Of a DNA stretch of 64,000 bases, positions 37,868-47,202 are shown piece by piece. A program made the position numbers and the translations under genes. This stretch comes from Marinicella algicola (GTDB taxonomy: Bacteria > Pseudomonadota > Gammaproteobacteria > Xanthomonadales > Marinicellaceae): assembly GCF_028401385.1 (NCBI RefSeq), contig NZ_JAQOMR010000002.1:1-64000 (forward strand), in the 5' to 3' direction. Under the pieces are notes generated by a model, which saw nothing but the letters and a program-made list of their open reading frames with translations, was not told where the DNA came from and did not search any database. The number at the start of each line of letters is the position of its first letter. Positions within the stretch are counted from its first letter, which is position 1.

Positions 37868-38809
37868 TCAGTACCGCACCCGCTTGTCGATGACCAGATA
37901 GAGAAGGTCGGTCAGAAGATTGATGAAGACGTAGAGGATCGCCACGACGATGAGGGTGCCCTGGATCACGGGATAATCCCGTCGCAGCACCGCATTGACC
38001 ACCAGGCTGCCAAGCCCCGGCAGATTGAACACCCGCTCCGTGACGACGGCGCCCGCCACCAGCAGCGCGAAGGTCAGCCCGACGACAGTGATGATCGGAA
38101 TGCCGGCGTTCTTGAGCGCGTGACGCAGCACCACACGGCGCTCGCTCATGCCTTTGGCGCGGGCGGTGCGCACATAGTTTTCGCCAAGAATGTCCAGCAT
38201 CGAAGCGCGGGTGAAACGCAGGATCAGCGCGGAGTTCACAATACCGAGCGTGATCGAAGGCAGCACGAGATGCCACATCCGATCGAGGAAGCCGGCATCG
38301 GGTCCGCCATAGCCGGAGGCGGGAAACCAGCCGAGTTCGGTGGCGAGATAGCGCTGAAAGATCAGGCCGGTCAGAAAGCTCGGAACCGATGCGGCGAGCA
38401 TGGCGGTCGTCACCGCTGACTGATCCAGCGCGGAGCCGCGCCGGTAGGCCGCGTAGATGCCGATCGGCGTGGCGATGACGAGGGCGAAGATCAGCGAGAA
38501 CAGCGACAGGAACACGGTCGGTTCGGCTCGCGCCGCCAGCACTGAGGTCACCGAATTGTCGAAGAACAGCGAGCGGCCGAGATCGCCCTGTGCAGCGTTG
38601 GCGACGAAGGTGAGATATTGCACGAAAATGGGCTGATCGAGGCCGAGACTGGCGCGCAGATCCATGACGTCCTGAGGCGTTGCGTCCGGCCCCAGCATCA
38701 GGGCCGCCGGATCTCCCGGCGCCAGCCGCACAAGCACGAAGGCAATCGTCAGGACGAGGAAGGTCACGACCACCATGCCCATAAAACGCCTGATGAGGTA
38801 ATTTGTCAT
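37868..38809 (-). CDS. Peptide-type ABC transporter permease, DppB-like
   Basis: OppB/DppB permease, 313 residues, six predicted membrane segments. The N-terminus MTNYLIRRFMGMVVVTFLVL and APGDPAALMLGPDATPQDV are typical, and the EAA loop is YVRTARAKGMSERRVVLRHA near residue 205. The C-terminus LLYLVIDKRVRY is the common ending of this family (YxxxDPRxR). No frameshift. It pairs with the DppC-like permease downstream and receives substrate from the binding protein encoded at 38961-40471. Confidence 0.93.
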   Translation of the reverse strand: MTNYLIRRFMGMVVVTFLVLTIAFVLVRLAPGDPAALMLGPDATPQDVMDLRASLGLDQPIFVQYLTFVANAAQGDLGRSLFFDNSVTSVLAARAEPTVFLSLFSLIFALVIATPIGIYAAYRRGSALDQSAVTTAMLAASVPSFLTGLIFQRYLATELGWFPASGYGGPDAGFLDRMWHLVLPSITLGIVNSALILRFTRASMLDILGENYVRTARAKGMSERRVVLRHALKNAGIPIITVVGLTFALLVAGAVVTERVFNLPGLGSLVVNAVLRRDYPVIQGTLIVVAILYVFINLLTDLLYLVIDKRVRY

Positions 38810-38960
38810 TCAGTTCGATTCCCTGGCATATCGACGAAGCATATCCGAGCCCCGGACGATAAGCGCATTCAACGTCCCGCGGCCATGAAGGACTTTTCAG
38901 CAGCCGGCCTTTTCAGGAGCCGCCGGCGCAGCGATCATGATGCCGCGCCGGCGAGCCTCG

Positions 38961-40471
38961 TTATTCGGACGTCGAGGCATTCCAGAACTGCGGCCACGGC
39001 GAGGCGCTGACGCCTTCGAGCGTCCTCGATTTGCCCTGAAGCGCATTGAAGTTGCCGAGCTTGATGAAGCCGACATTCTCGTAGAGCTCGGTCTGGAGTT
39101 CCTTGAATACGGCCTTGCGGGTTTCCGGATCCGTCTCGGTGGTGAAGCGGGCATAGATCTCGTTCTTGACCGGATCATTCCAGCCTTCACGCGCTTCGGC
39201 CGAGAAGCTGGAGATCAGCGCCGGCTCGGGCAGGAACGGCGAGTGGGTAATGTAAATGTCCCACAGATCGGGGTTGTTGCGCCGCTCGGCGAGTGTGGCC
39301 CAGTCCACGACATCCATCTGTACCTTGAAGCCGGCGGCTTCGAGCGCGGCTTTGCGACCAGGGCCATCTGGTAGTGAAACTCGTATTGGCGCGAGGTCAG
39401 GATGCGCAGCGGCGTACCGTCATAGCCGGCCTTTTCCAGGTGCTCGGCGGCGGCTTTGATATCATTCTGGTTATAGAGTTCGACGCCGCCGTCATTGTTC
39501 CAGACCCAGCCTTCCGGGTACATCGCGCCTTCGATCTTATAGAATTTCTCGTCGCCAAAGGCGGCATAAAGCATATCGTCGAAGGGTAGAGCGGCCTGAA
39601 CGGCCTTGCGGATCTCGATGTCGGTCATCAGACCCTTCTTGTGGTTCATCGCGAACAGCGGCCAACCGAAGGGCTCCAGCAGCAATGGCTCGGCGACGTC
39701 ACTCGACTCCAGCCTGTCATAGGATTCCGTCGACAGGCTGTCGGCGAAATCGAACTGTCCGGAAAGCAGACCCTCGACCCGGGTATTCGGATCGGCGACA
39801 GGAACGAAGCGGATTTCATCGGGAACCTGCTTGCGTTCGGCCGCGCCCGTTGGCTGGGCATAGCCATCGAAGCGGACGAGCTGAATGTACTGGTCCGGCA
39901 CATAGTCGGCAATCTCGTAAGGACCGGTTCCGACGACGTTATCGATGTGGTCGGCAAGGATTTCCTCGGGGTAGACCACAGCCGCCGAATTGGAGAATGC
40001 GAGCAGGGAAAGAAGCGGCGCGTAAGGCTGGTTGAGTTTGATGGTCACCTCATAGTCGCCGGTCGCCTCGACGCTGTCGACATCGGCGGCGACGCTCTTG
40101 CCACGGGAGGCCACTTTAAGCCAACGCTCCAGCGAACCGACAACATCGGCCGAATCCATTGTGGAGCCGTCGTGGAAGGTGACGCCTTCGCGGATCGGAA
40201 TGACATAGGTCAGCCCGTCATCGCTGACATCGGGCATGGCTGCTGCAAGCAGCGGAACCGTCGCCCAGTTATCGTCGAAGGTGAAAAGGGTCTCGACGAA
40301 GTGCTGGGTCACAATGCTGACGACGTCCTTGGTGGAAACCATGGGGTCGAACGTATCGGGTTCGCCGATCATGGCGACGTCGATTTCGGTTTGCGCCTGA
40401 GCGTGGCCGGCTACGGCCATCGCGAGCGTCAGCACCGAAGCGCATGACAATTGAGAGATAAGACGGCTCAT
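38961..40471 (-). CDS. Peptide/opine-type ABC transporter substrate-binding protein (one frameshift)
   Basis: Family 5 extracellular solute-binding protein, about 503 residues. ATG at 40471 follows GGAG and opens a signal peptide (MSRLISQLSCASVLTLAMAV, cleavage near AQA). Family features: MIGEPDTFDPMVSTKDVVSI, IPIREGVTFHDGSTMDSADV and GTGPYEIADYVPDQYIQLVR. The frame breaks in TTT at 39351-39353; one more base gives VAKAALEAAGFKVQMDVVDW and the tail ending NASTSE. Readings starting before 40471 run into unrelated sequence. First gene of the importer operon. Confidence 0.88.
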
Positions 40472-40479
40472 GATTGCTG

Positions 40480-40497
40480 CTCCATTATTATGTAATA
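40480..40497. promoter_or_regulatory. Candidate IclR operator upstream of the binding-protein gene
   Basis: CTCCATTATTATGTAATA, 16 of 18 bases identical to 32576-32593, with the inverted repeat TATTA-TG-TAATA. It covers the ribosome-binding site and the region just upstream of the binding-protein start, a place where a bound repressor would block expression. Confidence 0.5.
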
Positions 40498-41223
40498 TAG
40501 TCCCATTTAAGAGAATATAAATTGCTCTATATGCTGTCAACGGATTTGTTTCGGGACCTTGACTGGTCAATCCTCGCCCCGCCATTCGTCATCGCATCAT
40601 GCTTCGAGCCGGTTACACGACGACAAAATATGACCGCCAAACCATCGAGATCCACGATTATGTGGCCGAGGAAATGTTCGAGATTCTGGCCGGAGAAGCC
40701 GTGCCGATCTACCTCGACAGGCAAGCGGCAGCACTTCTTTCCGAAGCGCGTTGAAATTTTGCACTGGCAGAAGCAGGTGTCCACCGCGTCATTGCCATGG
40801 GGACGAAAATCATTTCATTGCAACTCGCAAAGGCAGTGTCATGGCCCACACTACGTTCCCAATGGGGTCCTGATTGCTGCGGCGAGACCACATAATCATC
40901 GGACTGTCAGCGACAGGCTCGCCAGAGTCGCCGATCAGATTGAATAATGGCACGTTGCTAGCCCGTATCGTATAAGCCGCGCCAGCGAATCTGCCGTTTC
41001 CGTTTTATTGATGGCGCCTACATTCGCGCGGTTCCCGGATATCAGAGCCGGCATATCGAACAGACCTGGGAAGGAATAAGACATATCGACGATCTGAATA
41101 TCTACCTTCGAGACGTCAGGGTTCATGTGCCAAGGCTTCCGCATCTCCTTTGGAGCGGATATCTCAGGGAGGCGACCGGAGCCGTGAAGCAAATGCTCTA
41201 TCAGTTGCACTGGACGACAGGAC
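40498..41223. other. Gene-poor stretch with debris
   Basis: About 725 bases between the peptide-importer promoter and an ISKra4-like relic. Besides a 51-codon ORF at 40599-40754 nothing coherent was recognised. A minus-strand ORF at 40935-41273 has no ribosome-binding site or familiar motif. Probably eroded mobile DNA. Confidence 0.4.
40599..40754 (+). other. Short ORF, possible gene fragment
   Basis: A 51-residue reading, MLRAGYTTTKYDRQTIEIHD then YVAEEMFEILAGEAVPIYLD and a stop. Its composition is protein-like (acidic helix, even codon use) but no family was recognised and there is no clear ribosome-binding site. It may be the tail of a gene lost upstream. Confidence 0.25.
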
Positions 41224-41505
41224 GCCAATAACAAGCTCAAGCGCCTGTACGAACTTATCAGAAATCTTGGCACCTATCTGGTCCAGAGCAAGGCTTCGAT
41301 TGTCAATTACTGCCAACGATATTGGTCAGGTCAGCCGATTTCGAGTTCTCCTGCCGAAAGCGCTGCCAACAGCCTTGCAAATACACCTATGAACAAAAAG
41401 CGTCAGATGCGTTGGTCGCCGATCGGCGCTCACCGGGTGTTGCAGGTGCGAGCAGCGGTTGCTGACGGGCGGCTCAAACGAGCTAAGCTGGCCCTTGCGG
41501 CTTGA
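41224..41505 (+). pseudogene. Transposase C-terminal relic (ISKra4-like)
   Basis: Reads KLKRLYELIRNLGTYLVQSK then IVNYCQRYWSGQPISSSPAE, MNKKRQMRWSPIGAHRVLQV and AAVADGRLKRAKLALAA before the stop. The block NKKRQMRWSPxGAHxxLQVRAAV is the conserved C-terminus of ISKra4-type transposases, as I recall them. Everything N-terminal is missing. Inactive fragment. Confidence 0.6.
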
Positions 41506-41528
41506 CCCCAAACTTTTCCCGCTCCCTC

Positions 41529-42091
41529 TCATTCATTGAAAGCCTTCAACAGCTCTTCCAGTGCCGCGTCATACCGGGAAACCTCCGCCGACTGGTCGGC
41601 GGCCGTTGCCTGACCCATGGCGGTGGCCAGTGCGGCGCCGTGGGTGAAGTCCACAAGGATGTCGATCCACAGCCGCGTCTTGTGAGCAAGTCAAGCCAGC
41701 CTCTGCCAGAAGCGCCAGGGTTTCCTCAGTTATCCGCCTGGCCTGTTCGGGAAAGACTGCGGCACGGCTGAAGATGAGCATGGCCAGCCCCGGATGTCGC
41801 TGCACCTGCGCGTGATACGATCTCAAGAGCCCCTGATCCGCTCCGTCGGTGTCCCGCCGTCCGACGCCGAGACACCGGCGTAGCTCCATTCCGACATCGC
41901 GTCGATCAGGCCGTCACGGCCTCCAAAGTGGTGGTGGATCGTCATGGGGTTGACCTTCAGGCGTTCGGCAAGGGCTCTCATGGTGAAAGCTTCGACGCCT
42001 TTTTGGTCCAGGAGATCCAGGGCAGCCGTCACCATCTCCTCGCGGGAAACCGGCGCTTCCGTTCGGGGCGGCCGCCCCTGGTCCGGTTCAT
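41529..42091 (-). CDS. TetR-family regulator (three frameshifts)
   Basis: TetR repressor of about 188 residues when repaired. N-terminus MNRTRGGRPERKAPVSREEM and helix-turn-helix AFTMRALAERLKVNPMTIHH near residues 40-60. The ligand domain includes YHAQVQRHPGLAMLIFSRAA and LWIDILVDFTHGAALATAMG, ending EELLKAFNE. Frame breaks: AA at 42057-42058 (coding strand), C4 at 41830-41833, and a shift near 41690 that needs one base removed or two added. The start overlaps the reductase stop (ATGA), so it is the last gene of a three-gene operon and probably its regulator. Confidence 0.72.
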
Positions 42092-42625
42092 GCCACTACC
42101 CGGTAGCGCGACTGGACCAGCCCGGAGGAAAGGACCTGGTTTCCTCGTGAAACACAGGAATGTCCGCCGCAATGCTGCCGAACAAGCTGCGACCTCCGCC
42201 AAGAAGGACCAGGACGCGCGTGATCACCATGTCGGCGATCAGTCCCGCCCGCAGGAACGACTGGATGACAAGACCACCGTCGACATACGCCCTCTGCTTT
42301 CCGTCGGCATGAAGCATCCGCATTGCCTCCTCCGGTGCGGCATCACACACCCGGACCTTCCCGGCCAAGTCCTCCGGGAGGTCGTCCTGCGCCAAGGAGG
42401 ACGACAGGACGACGACAGGACGGGTGTAGGGCCACGGCCGCATCGCCTGCATTTTCTCGAAGCTCCCCGGCCCATCACAATGACATCGATCTTCTCGATA
42501 AAGGCGTCGTAGCCATGGCCTTCGGCAGGGCCGTCGCGTTCGACAAGCCACGCGATATCGCCGTCATCGCGCGCGATGAACCCGTCCAGGCTCGTCGCAA
42601 TGAATACATGTCCGGTGATCGGCAC
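42088..42625 (-). CDS. Dihydrofolate-reductase-like (RibD C-terminal) protein (two frameshifts)
   Basis: Small reductase-fold protein of about 179 residues, related to the RibD C-terminal domain. PITGHVFIATSLDGFIARDD at the start, DVIVMGRGSFEKM near residue 50 (restored by one base in C4 at 42465-42468), RPVVVLSSSLAQDDLPEDL, and the NADPH-site-like AYVDGGLVIQSFLRAGLIAD. One base in CCC at 42121-42123 restores the end SFPPGLVQSRYRVVA, whose stop overlaps the TetR start. Substrate unknown; most such stand-alone proteins are uncharacterised. Confidence 0.75.
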
Positions 42626-42911
42626 CCACACCTTCAACCATGAACACCTCTCCCTCGGCGTTGTCCGAGCGAAACGGCAGGATCTCTTGATAGGCCGGCG
42701 AAGCATACCAAGCTTCGGTCCGGGCAAGATCGGGAAAGCCGATAGCGATCAGGTCGCCGGCGAAAGAGCCTTCCAGAGGATGTTTCCGGCCGCCGTGAAT
42801 GATGAAACGGCCTTCAAAAGGCGCCAGCGTGGTATCTATTGCTTGCAGATATGCGATGATTTCAGGCCCCATTTCGATGTTTCGCAGATGGCCGATGGCA
42901 TAGCAGGTCAT
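42564..42911 (-). CDS. DUF1330-family protein
   Basis: Small ferredoxin-like (dimeric alpha-beta barrel) protein of 115 residues as read. MTCYAIGHLRNIEMGPEIIA, FEGRFIIHGGRKHPLEGSF and WYASPAYQEILPFRSDNAEG match the DUF1330 pattern. The reading overlaps the next gene by about 60 bases; the family domain ends near FMVEGVGADH, so the last 17 residues may be an artefact of a lost base. Function unknown. It is first in an operon with the reductase-like protein and TetR regulator. Confidence 0.72.
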   Translation of the reverse strand: MTCYAIGHLRNIEMGPEIIAYLQAIDTTLAPFEGRFIIHGGRKHPLEGSFAGDLIAIGFPDLARTEAWYASPAYQEILPFRSDNAEGEVFMVEGVGADHRTCIHCDEPGRVHRAR

Positions 42912-43116
42912 GGTCGTCTACGCGGTCGATGCCAAGCTGATCGCCGCAGGTGAGATCTTTCTATGTTCGTTCCGCAATCTGCTAACGAGACGGTTGCTTC
43001 CCGCTTCGCGGAATAATCTCAGCCACGTCCCGAAAGGGACGGCTCGGTGCGTCCTGTAAGAACGTTTTCGGCAAAAGACGGTTTGAACAAATCGCCGCCC
43101 GCGAGCGCCTGTAACG

Positions 43117-43440
43117 TCAAGCGGTGGAGGTCGTTGTTTCTTGTGGTTTGAACAGCTCACCCGTCCGGAGCATGATGTGCATGATCACTGCCAGTTTGCG
43201 TGCCAGAGCCACGGCCGCTCACTTGAACCCGAGGCGCTCTTTAAGCTCCAATGCCCAGGTTCGCAGGGTGCTGTTATCCGTCGACCGGTTCAGGATAACC
43301 GCGGCCGCTTCGTAAAGCAGACCACGCGACTGACTGTCGCCACGGCGCGAGATATGGCCGTCATTATCGACCTCGCCGGACTGGTAACGCCTCGGCGTTA
43401 GGCCCACCCATGCGCCCATGGCTGTCCTCCGCTCGGTGTT
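43117..43440 (-). pseudogene. IS110-family transposase C-terminal relic
   Basis: Reads MGAWVGLTPRRYQSGEVDND then GHISRRGDSQSRGLLYEAAA and ALELKERLGFK, the transposase_20 end of IS110 proteins. An in-frame TGA then interrupts, and reading through it gives AAVALARKLAVIMHIMLRTG. The N-terminal DEDD domain is missing. The first catalytic block is absent and there is a nonsense codon, so it is inactive. Confidence 0.8.
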
Positions 43441-43470
43441 TGGGCCCGGTTGCGATCGTGAGCCCGTTCT

Positions 43471-44830
43471 TCATTCTAGCAGGGGACAGCCAGCCGGCCA
43501 GATGTACGAACATCGCGCCACGTCAAAGGCGGCCATCGCTCCCGCGATTACATCATGTTCGTGCATGGGGGCGCAAAGCTGCATTTGGAATCTTCGCCCG
43601 GATATTGGCTGCTCCACCCGGCACAGAATCAGTTGCTTGACGGCGCCGAAGCCAATCGCGCCGAGTTGCAGTGCCTGCTTTACCGCCGCATGTAGGTCGT
43701 CCATATCGAAGCTTTCCAGCAGTCGAAGAACCTGCACGTATTCGCGCCGGCCATGTTTTGCCATGCGGCCCTCCATCAGACGGCACAGTGTCGCGAATTC
43801 CTCCGGCAGATCCCAGCCCTGCAAAGGGGCTGCCTGTTCCAGCGCATTGATCTTCCGCTCGATCAGCGGCAGGTAATGCACAGGGTCGAAGATGACATCG
43901 TCCCGATCAAAGCTTCGGGGATGGCGGGCGATGATCTCGCCGCGGCAACCAATCACCACCTCATCGACATAGCCTCGGATCCAAACGTCCTGATGACCGT
44001 AGGCGACGGGCACGGAATAATCACCGGATCGCCGTGCGCACGCGACGATCCGGCACTTTGAATATGCGCATCGTTCCGAACGGAAATCGTTCCCGACTTC
44101 CTGGCCGATGCGCGGGTTTTGTAGCGAACGAGAGACTGTGCCGTGACCCTGGCACTGGCCTGATCGCAGGCATCGAAGGGCGACGCCGGCAAGGCGCGCA
44201 TAGCCGCCAGATCGCGCTGCAGCCGTTCACCGATCGTCTCGCGCTCACCGCGCAGCCTGTCGCCCTGGCGCTTGCGGCACTGTTCTTCCAGAAAGGCGTT
44301 GAACGCATCCCAGGTCGGAAACTGCGGGATGGGGACCATGAAGTTACGCCGGGCATAGCCCACAAGGCCCTCGACATTCCCCTTGTCATTGCCCTTTCCG
44401 GGGCGGCCATAGCGATCCCGGATCAGGTCGTGGGACAGGAACCCGCTGAACAGCGTCGCCCGCTTACGCGTGCCGTCGGGCAGGACCCTGGCCACAAGAC
44501 AGCGGTCATTGTCATAGACGATCGATTGCGGCACGGCCCCGAAAAACGCAAACGCACGGACGGGGCCATCGACCCAGGCCTCGGCTACCGCCGCCGGATA
44601 AGCACGCACGTAGCAGCTGTCGCTATGCGGAAGGTCGAGCACGAAAAACCGGGCTTTCTGTTCCACGCCGCCGATCACCACCATCGCCTCACCGAAATCG
44701 GCCTGCGCATGTCCGGGCGGATGAGAAAGCGGCACGAACACTTCCTGACGGCGCTGGAATGGGTCGCGCTCGGTCCAATTTGGCCGCCCCAACTTCTTTT
44801 GCGGCCGATCATCGAGGAAATTCAGTTTTC
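43471..44830 (-). pseudogene. IS21-family transposase istA relic
   Basis: IstA-like integrase core: VPLSHPPGHAQADFGEAMVV, VAEAWVDGPVRAFAFFGAVP, SIVYDNDRCLVARVL, DRYGRPGKGNDKGNVEGLVG, and after an interruption DYSVPVAYGHQDVWIRGYVD and MAKHGRREYVQVLRLLESFD. The N-terminal helix-turn-helix of about 130 residues is missing, the C-terminus is altered, no istB follows, and about 90 bases are inserted between VRYKT and DYSVP. Inactive. The left part (44793-44830) runs into unrelated sequence. Confidence 0.85.
44023..44113. repeat. Palindromic element inserted in istA
   Basis: A 91-bp block that interrupts the IstA reading frame between two parts that otherwise join cleanly. It holds CCGGATCG...CGATCCGG (44024-44053) and GCGCATCG...CGATGCGC (44066-44113), with TTCCGAACGGAA inside the second loop. 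The middle resembles the interspersed palindromic elements of Rhizobiaceae (the TTCCGTTCGGAA and ATTCAAA motifs). Confidence 0.65.
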
Positions 44831-45111
44831 CATGTCGGGCTTACCTTTCTCCAAGAACCCATATTTGTACCAGCACCGGCCGAGGATCGCTCTGATTCTT
44901 GGCCAACATCTCTAAAATGACACACAGGCTTGAGGGAGTGTTTTGCGTTTACGCCGGGATCGGGACCCTGCGGGCAATATCCCAGATGACGTGGTCCAAG
45001 TTGGTGGACCGCATTAGGTCTTGATGGGAGACGAACCTTCGACCCCGTCGAAATGATATTCATCCGCGTAAACTGCTTTTAGCCGAACGCGAGCCCAAAT
45101 ACGTTGCACCG
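44831..45111. other. Mobile-element debris between istA and the DUF4239 gene
   Basis: About 280 bases without a convincing gene. A short minus-strand reading (RSTNLDHVIWDIARRVPIPA) suggests the tail of another element. The part at 45016-45075 is similar to the end of the IS6 relic at 11427-11475. Confidence 0.4.
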
Positions 45112-45871
45112 TCAGGTTAAATTCAGATACAGCCCGCTTGGCTCTATCGTCTCGATACCGGCATAGGGGCTTGCATGAACCGTCAGCAGCCAGAGGCTTG
45201 TTGTGGCGGCAAGCACGTAAAGGAAAATTGCGATACTTCCCGCGCGTGTTCTGTCTGCATGGGTCACTGCGATCGTGATCGATGTTAAGATCGTCAGTGT
45301 CAGCAGCATATACCATTTATACTGATTGACGGTGGTGCTGGCGATGGCGAGGCGCACATCGCGTGTTTCCTGCAAATCATTGAAAATGGCAACGGTCTGA
45401 TTGATGATCGGAGCAGGCGCATCGCCCTCGGCGATATCCATGATGATGATACGTATCCTCTGAAGAGCCTGCTCGACCGAAGCCGCCGGATGAAGGTTTC
45501 CGTTGGCGCCCCATCTCGTCCGAGATCACCTTTTCGCGATAGAACTCCATCGCCACTTCAAGGTCAGGCCTGTTCAGGACCTCGGCGTCTGCGTTTCCGA
45601 TCAGTCGATTGATCGCGGATCGTTCCGAGGTGAGTTCCTGGTCAGCCTTTGCATGCAGCGCCCAGATGTCGGCTGCAACAAAGCCGAGAGACAGAGCCCA
45701 CGATGTCGCGATCGTTCCAATGAAGGCGCCCAGCGGAATGACGAGAGCATCAGTGCGCGCAAATCGGGCAAACAGACACAGCACCCAATAGGTCATGGCG
45801 AACAAGGCAAGACCGAAGACCAGAAACAGCAGGATTGAGGGAACCAGTGCCATGTTCAGGAAATACGACAT
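45112..45871 (-). CDS. DUF4239 (bestrophin-like) membrane protein (one frameshift)
   Basis: Integral membrane protein of the DUF4239 family, about 253 residues. Two N-terminal hydrophobic segments (ALVPSILLFLVFGLALFAMT and LGAFIGTIATSWALSLGFVA) are followed by a cytoplasmic region with LTSERSAINRLIGNADAEVL. Two more C-terminal membrane segments include YMLLTLTILTSITIAVTHAD and the end YAGIETIEPSGLYLNLT. The frame changes near 45510; unlike other breaks here it needs one base removed or two added, giving WGANGNLHPAASVEQALQRI. ATG at 45871 (MSYFLNMAL) chosen; 45895 is an alternative GTG. Function unknown; some relatives are proposed anion channels. Confidence 0.78.
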
Positions 45872-45928
45872 TGAAATCCACTTCAGGGAAAACACGGATT
45901 AGGCTTTCCTGAAAATAGAATTGTTCGG

Positions 45929-46120
45929 TTAAAAATCTGGTAACTGAAACGCTCGCGTATCGGAAACGAACTGCACGCCAATCGCGTATCTCAATTGCAA
46001 AAGCCGGTCCAACTGCGGGGACGGCTCAATATCCGACGCGCTTTTGTTTGGGTTATTCAGCACAAAGGGCATCAAGGCCGACACGGGCGGACAGGGCATC
46101 GAACGCGCCAGATCAACCAT
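45929..46120 (-). CDS. Small hypothetical protein
   Basis: A 63-residue reading, MVDLARSMPCPPVSALMPFV to QFVSDTRAFQLPDF. GAAGG lies 7 bases before the ATG, a good ribosome-binding site. No family or motif recognised and no membrane segment. It lies between a DUF4239 gene and an outer-membrane protein gene and may be spurious. Confidence 0.3.
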   Translation of the reverse strand: MVDLARSMPCPPVSALMPFVLNNPNKSASDIEPSPQLDRLLQLRYAIGVQFVSDTRAFQLPDF

Positions 46121-46260
46121 TGCTGAGCCTTCTTTCTTATTTGCGGTTTCTGTGGAACCGCAAACAGCCACCTAGTTTCTATGATGAAAACTGCTTACAA
46201 AAGGCGATGACGCAATTGAAATCGGTTTTCAGGTTTACGTTTGCCGGACGGGGGAACACG

Positions 46261-47061
46261 TTGAAAGAATATATCTTTGCATGCGCTGTATCTCTGTGTG
46301 TTCCGCAAGTACTCCATGCGGCTGACAGTGCCACCCCGACCCCGGAAGTCTCCTCAGCAAGCGCCGCCGACTGGGCACTTCAGATTACTCCCTATCTGTG
46401 GGCAACCGGTGTCAAGGGGAAGGTTTCTCCCTTTGGCTTAGGACCGACCGTGAACATCGATCGCTCTTTTTCCGAGGGGCGGGACGGGCTGAATATTGCC
46501 GGTTTTGTAAATGTATGGGGGCGCTACGAGCGTTTCGTTCTCTCTGCAGACATGATGTATACGGATACAAGTGACGAGAACACATACTCGTTTCCGGGTA
46601 CGCCGCAGCTGCCACCGTTTGAAGCGACCGGCAAACTCAACACCAGGCAGTTCATGGCCACCGTGCAGGGCGGATACCGCGTTCTCGATACGCCCGATTT
46701 TACGTTCGACGCTTTGGCCGGCATACGTCTTTGGCAGATCTCCAACGAAATCACGGCCAGTGGACTTGGCAGATCAGTCCGTTATGACGAAAGCTTCGGC
46801 TGGATTGATCCCGTTGTCGGTGCCCGTGTGTTTTTCAATCTGACGGAGAGATTATCGGTTCAGGCTCAGGCCGATATCGGCGGCTTTGACGTCAACTCCG
46901 ATTTGACGTGGTCTTTCCTCTCGACAGCGAACTATACCTTGAGCGAGCACCTGTCATTTTCAGCAGGCTATAAGATCGTCGACACCGATTACGAAAAAGA
47001 CGGTCATGTCTATGACACCAGGCTGAGCGGGCCGGTTGTGGGGATTACCTACCGGTTCTAG
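46261..47061 (+). CDS. Outer-membrane beta-barrel protein
   Basis: Porin-like barrel of about 266 residues. A TTG start at 46261 with GGGGG upstream gives a clean signal peptide (LKEYIFACAVSLCVPQVLHA). An in-frame ATG at 46207 would add 18 residues and is the alternative. The mature part alternates hydrophobic and polar residues in strands (WALQITPYLWATGVKGKV, FVLSADMMYTDTS, FTFDALAGIRLWQISNEIT, LSFSAGYKIVDTDYEKD) and ends in the C-terminal phenylalanine signature VVGITYRF needed for BAM assembly. Resembles small uncharacterised rhizobial outer-membrane proteins. Ligand and function unknown. Confidence 0.8.
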   Translation: MKEYIFACAVSLCVPQVLHAADSATPTPEVSSASAADWALQITPYLWATGVKGKVSPFGLGPTVNIDRSFSEGRDGLNIAGFVNVWGRYERFVLSADMMYTDTSDENTYSFPGTPQLPPFEATGKLNTRQFMATVQGGYRVLDTPDFTFDALAGIRLWQISNEITASGLGRSVRYDESFGWIDPVVGARVFFNLTERLSVQAQADIGGFDVNSDLTWSFLSTANYTLSEHLSFSAGYKIVDTDYEKDGHVYDTRLSGPVVGITYRF

Positions 47062-47202
47062 CCGAGATTGGCTTGGTCGCGAACATCCGCGCTTTGAACG
47101 ATGAGGCCCGTTGATGCTGGCGATGATTCGCGGGCGGGCAATCCTTGCTGAACAGAAAAGGATGATCCGGCCACCACACGGGAATGCGGTGGCCGGCATG
47201 TC

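Noticed and set aside
43026..43041. CGTCCC-GAAA-GGGACG hairpin near the IS110 relic
   Set aside because: A small stem with a stable tetraloop but no associated gene end or T-run; probably chance or IS debris.
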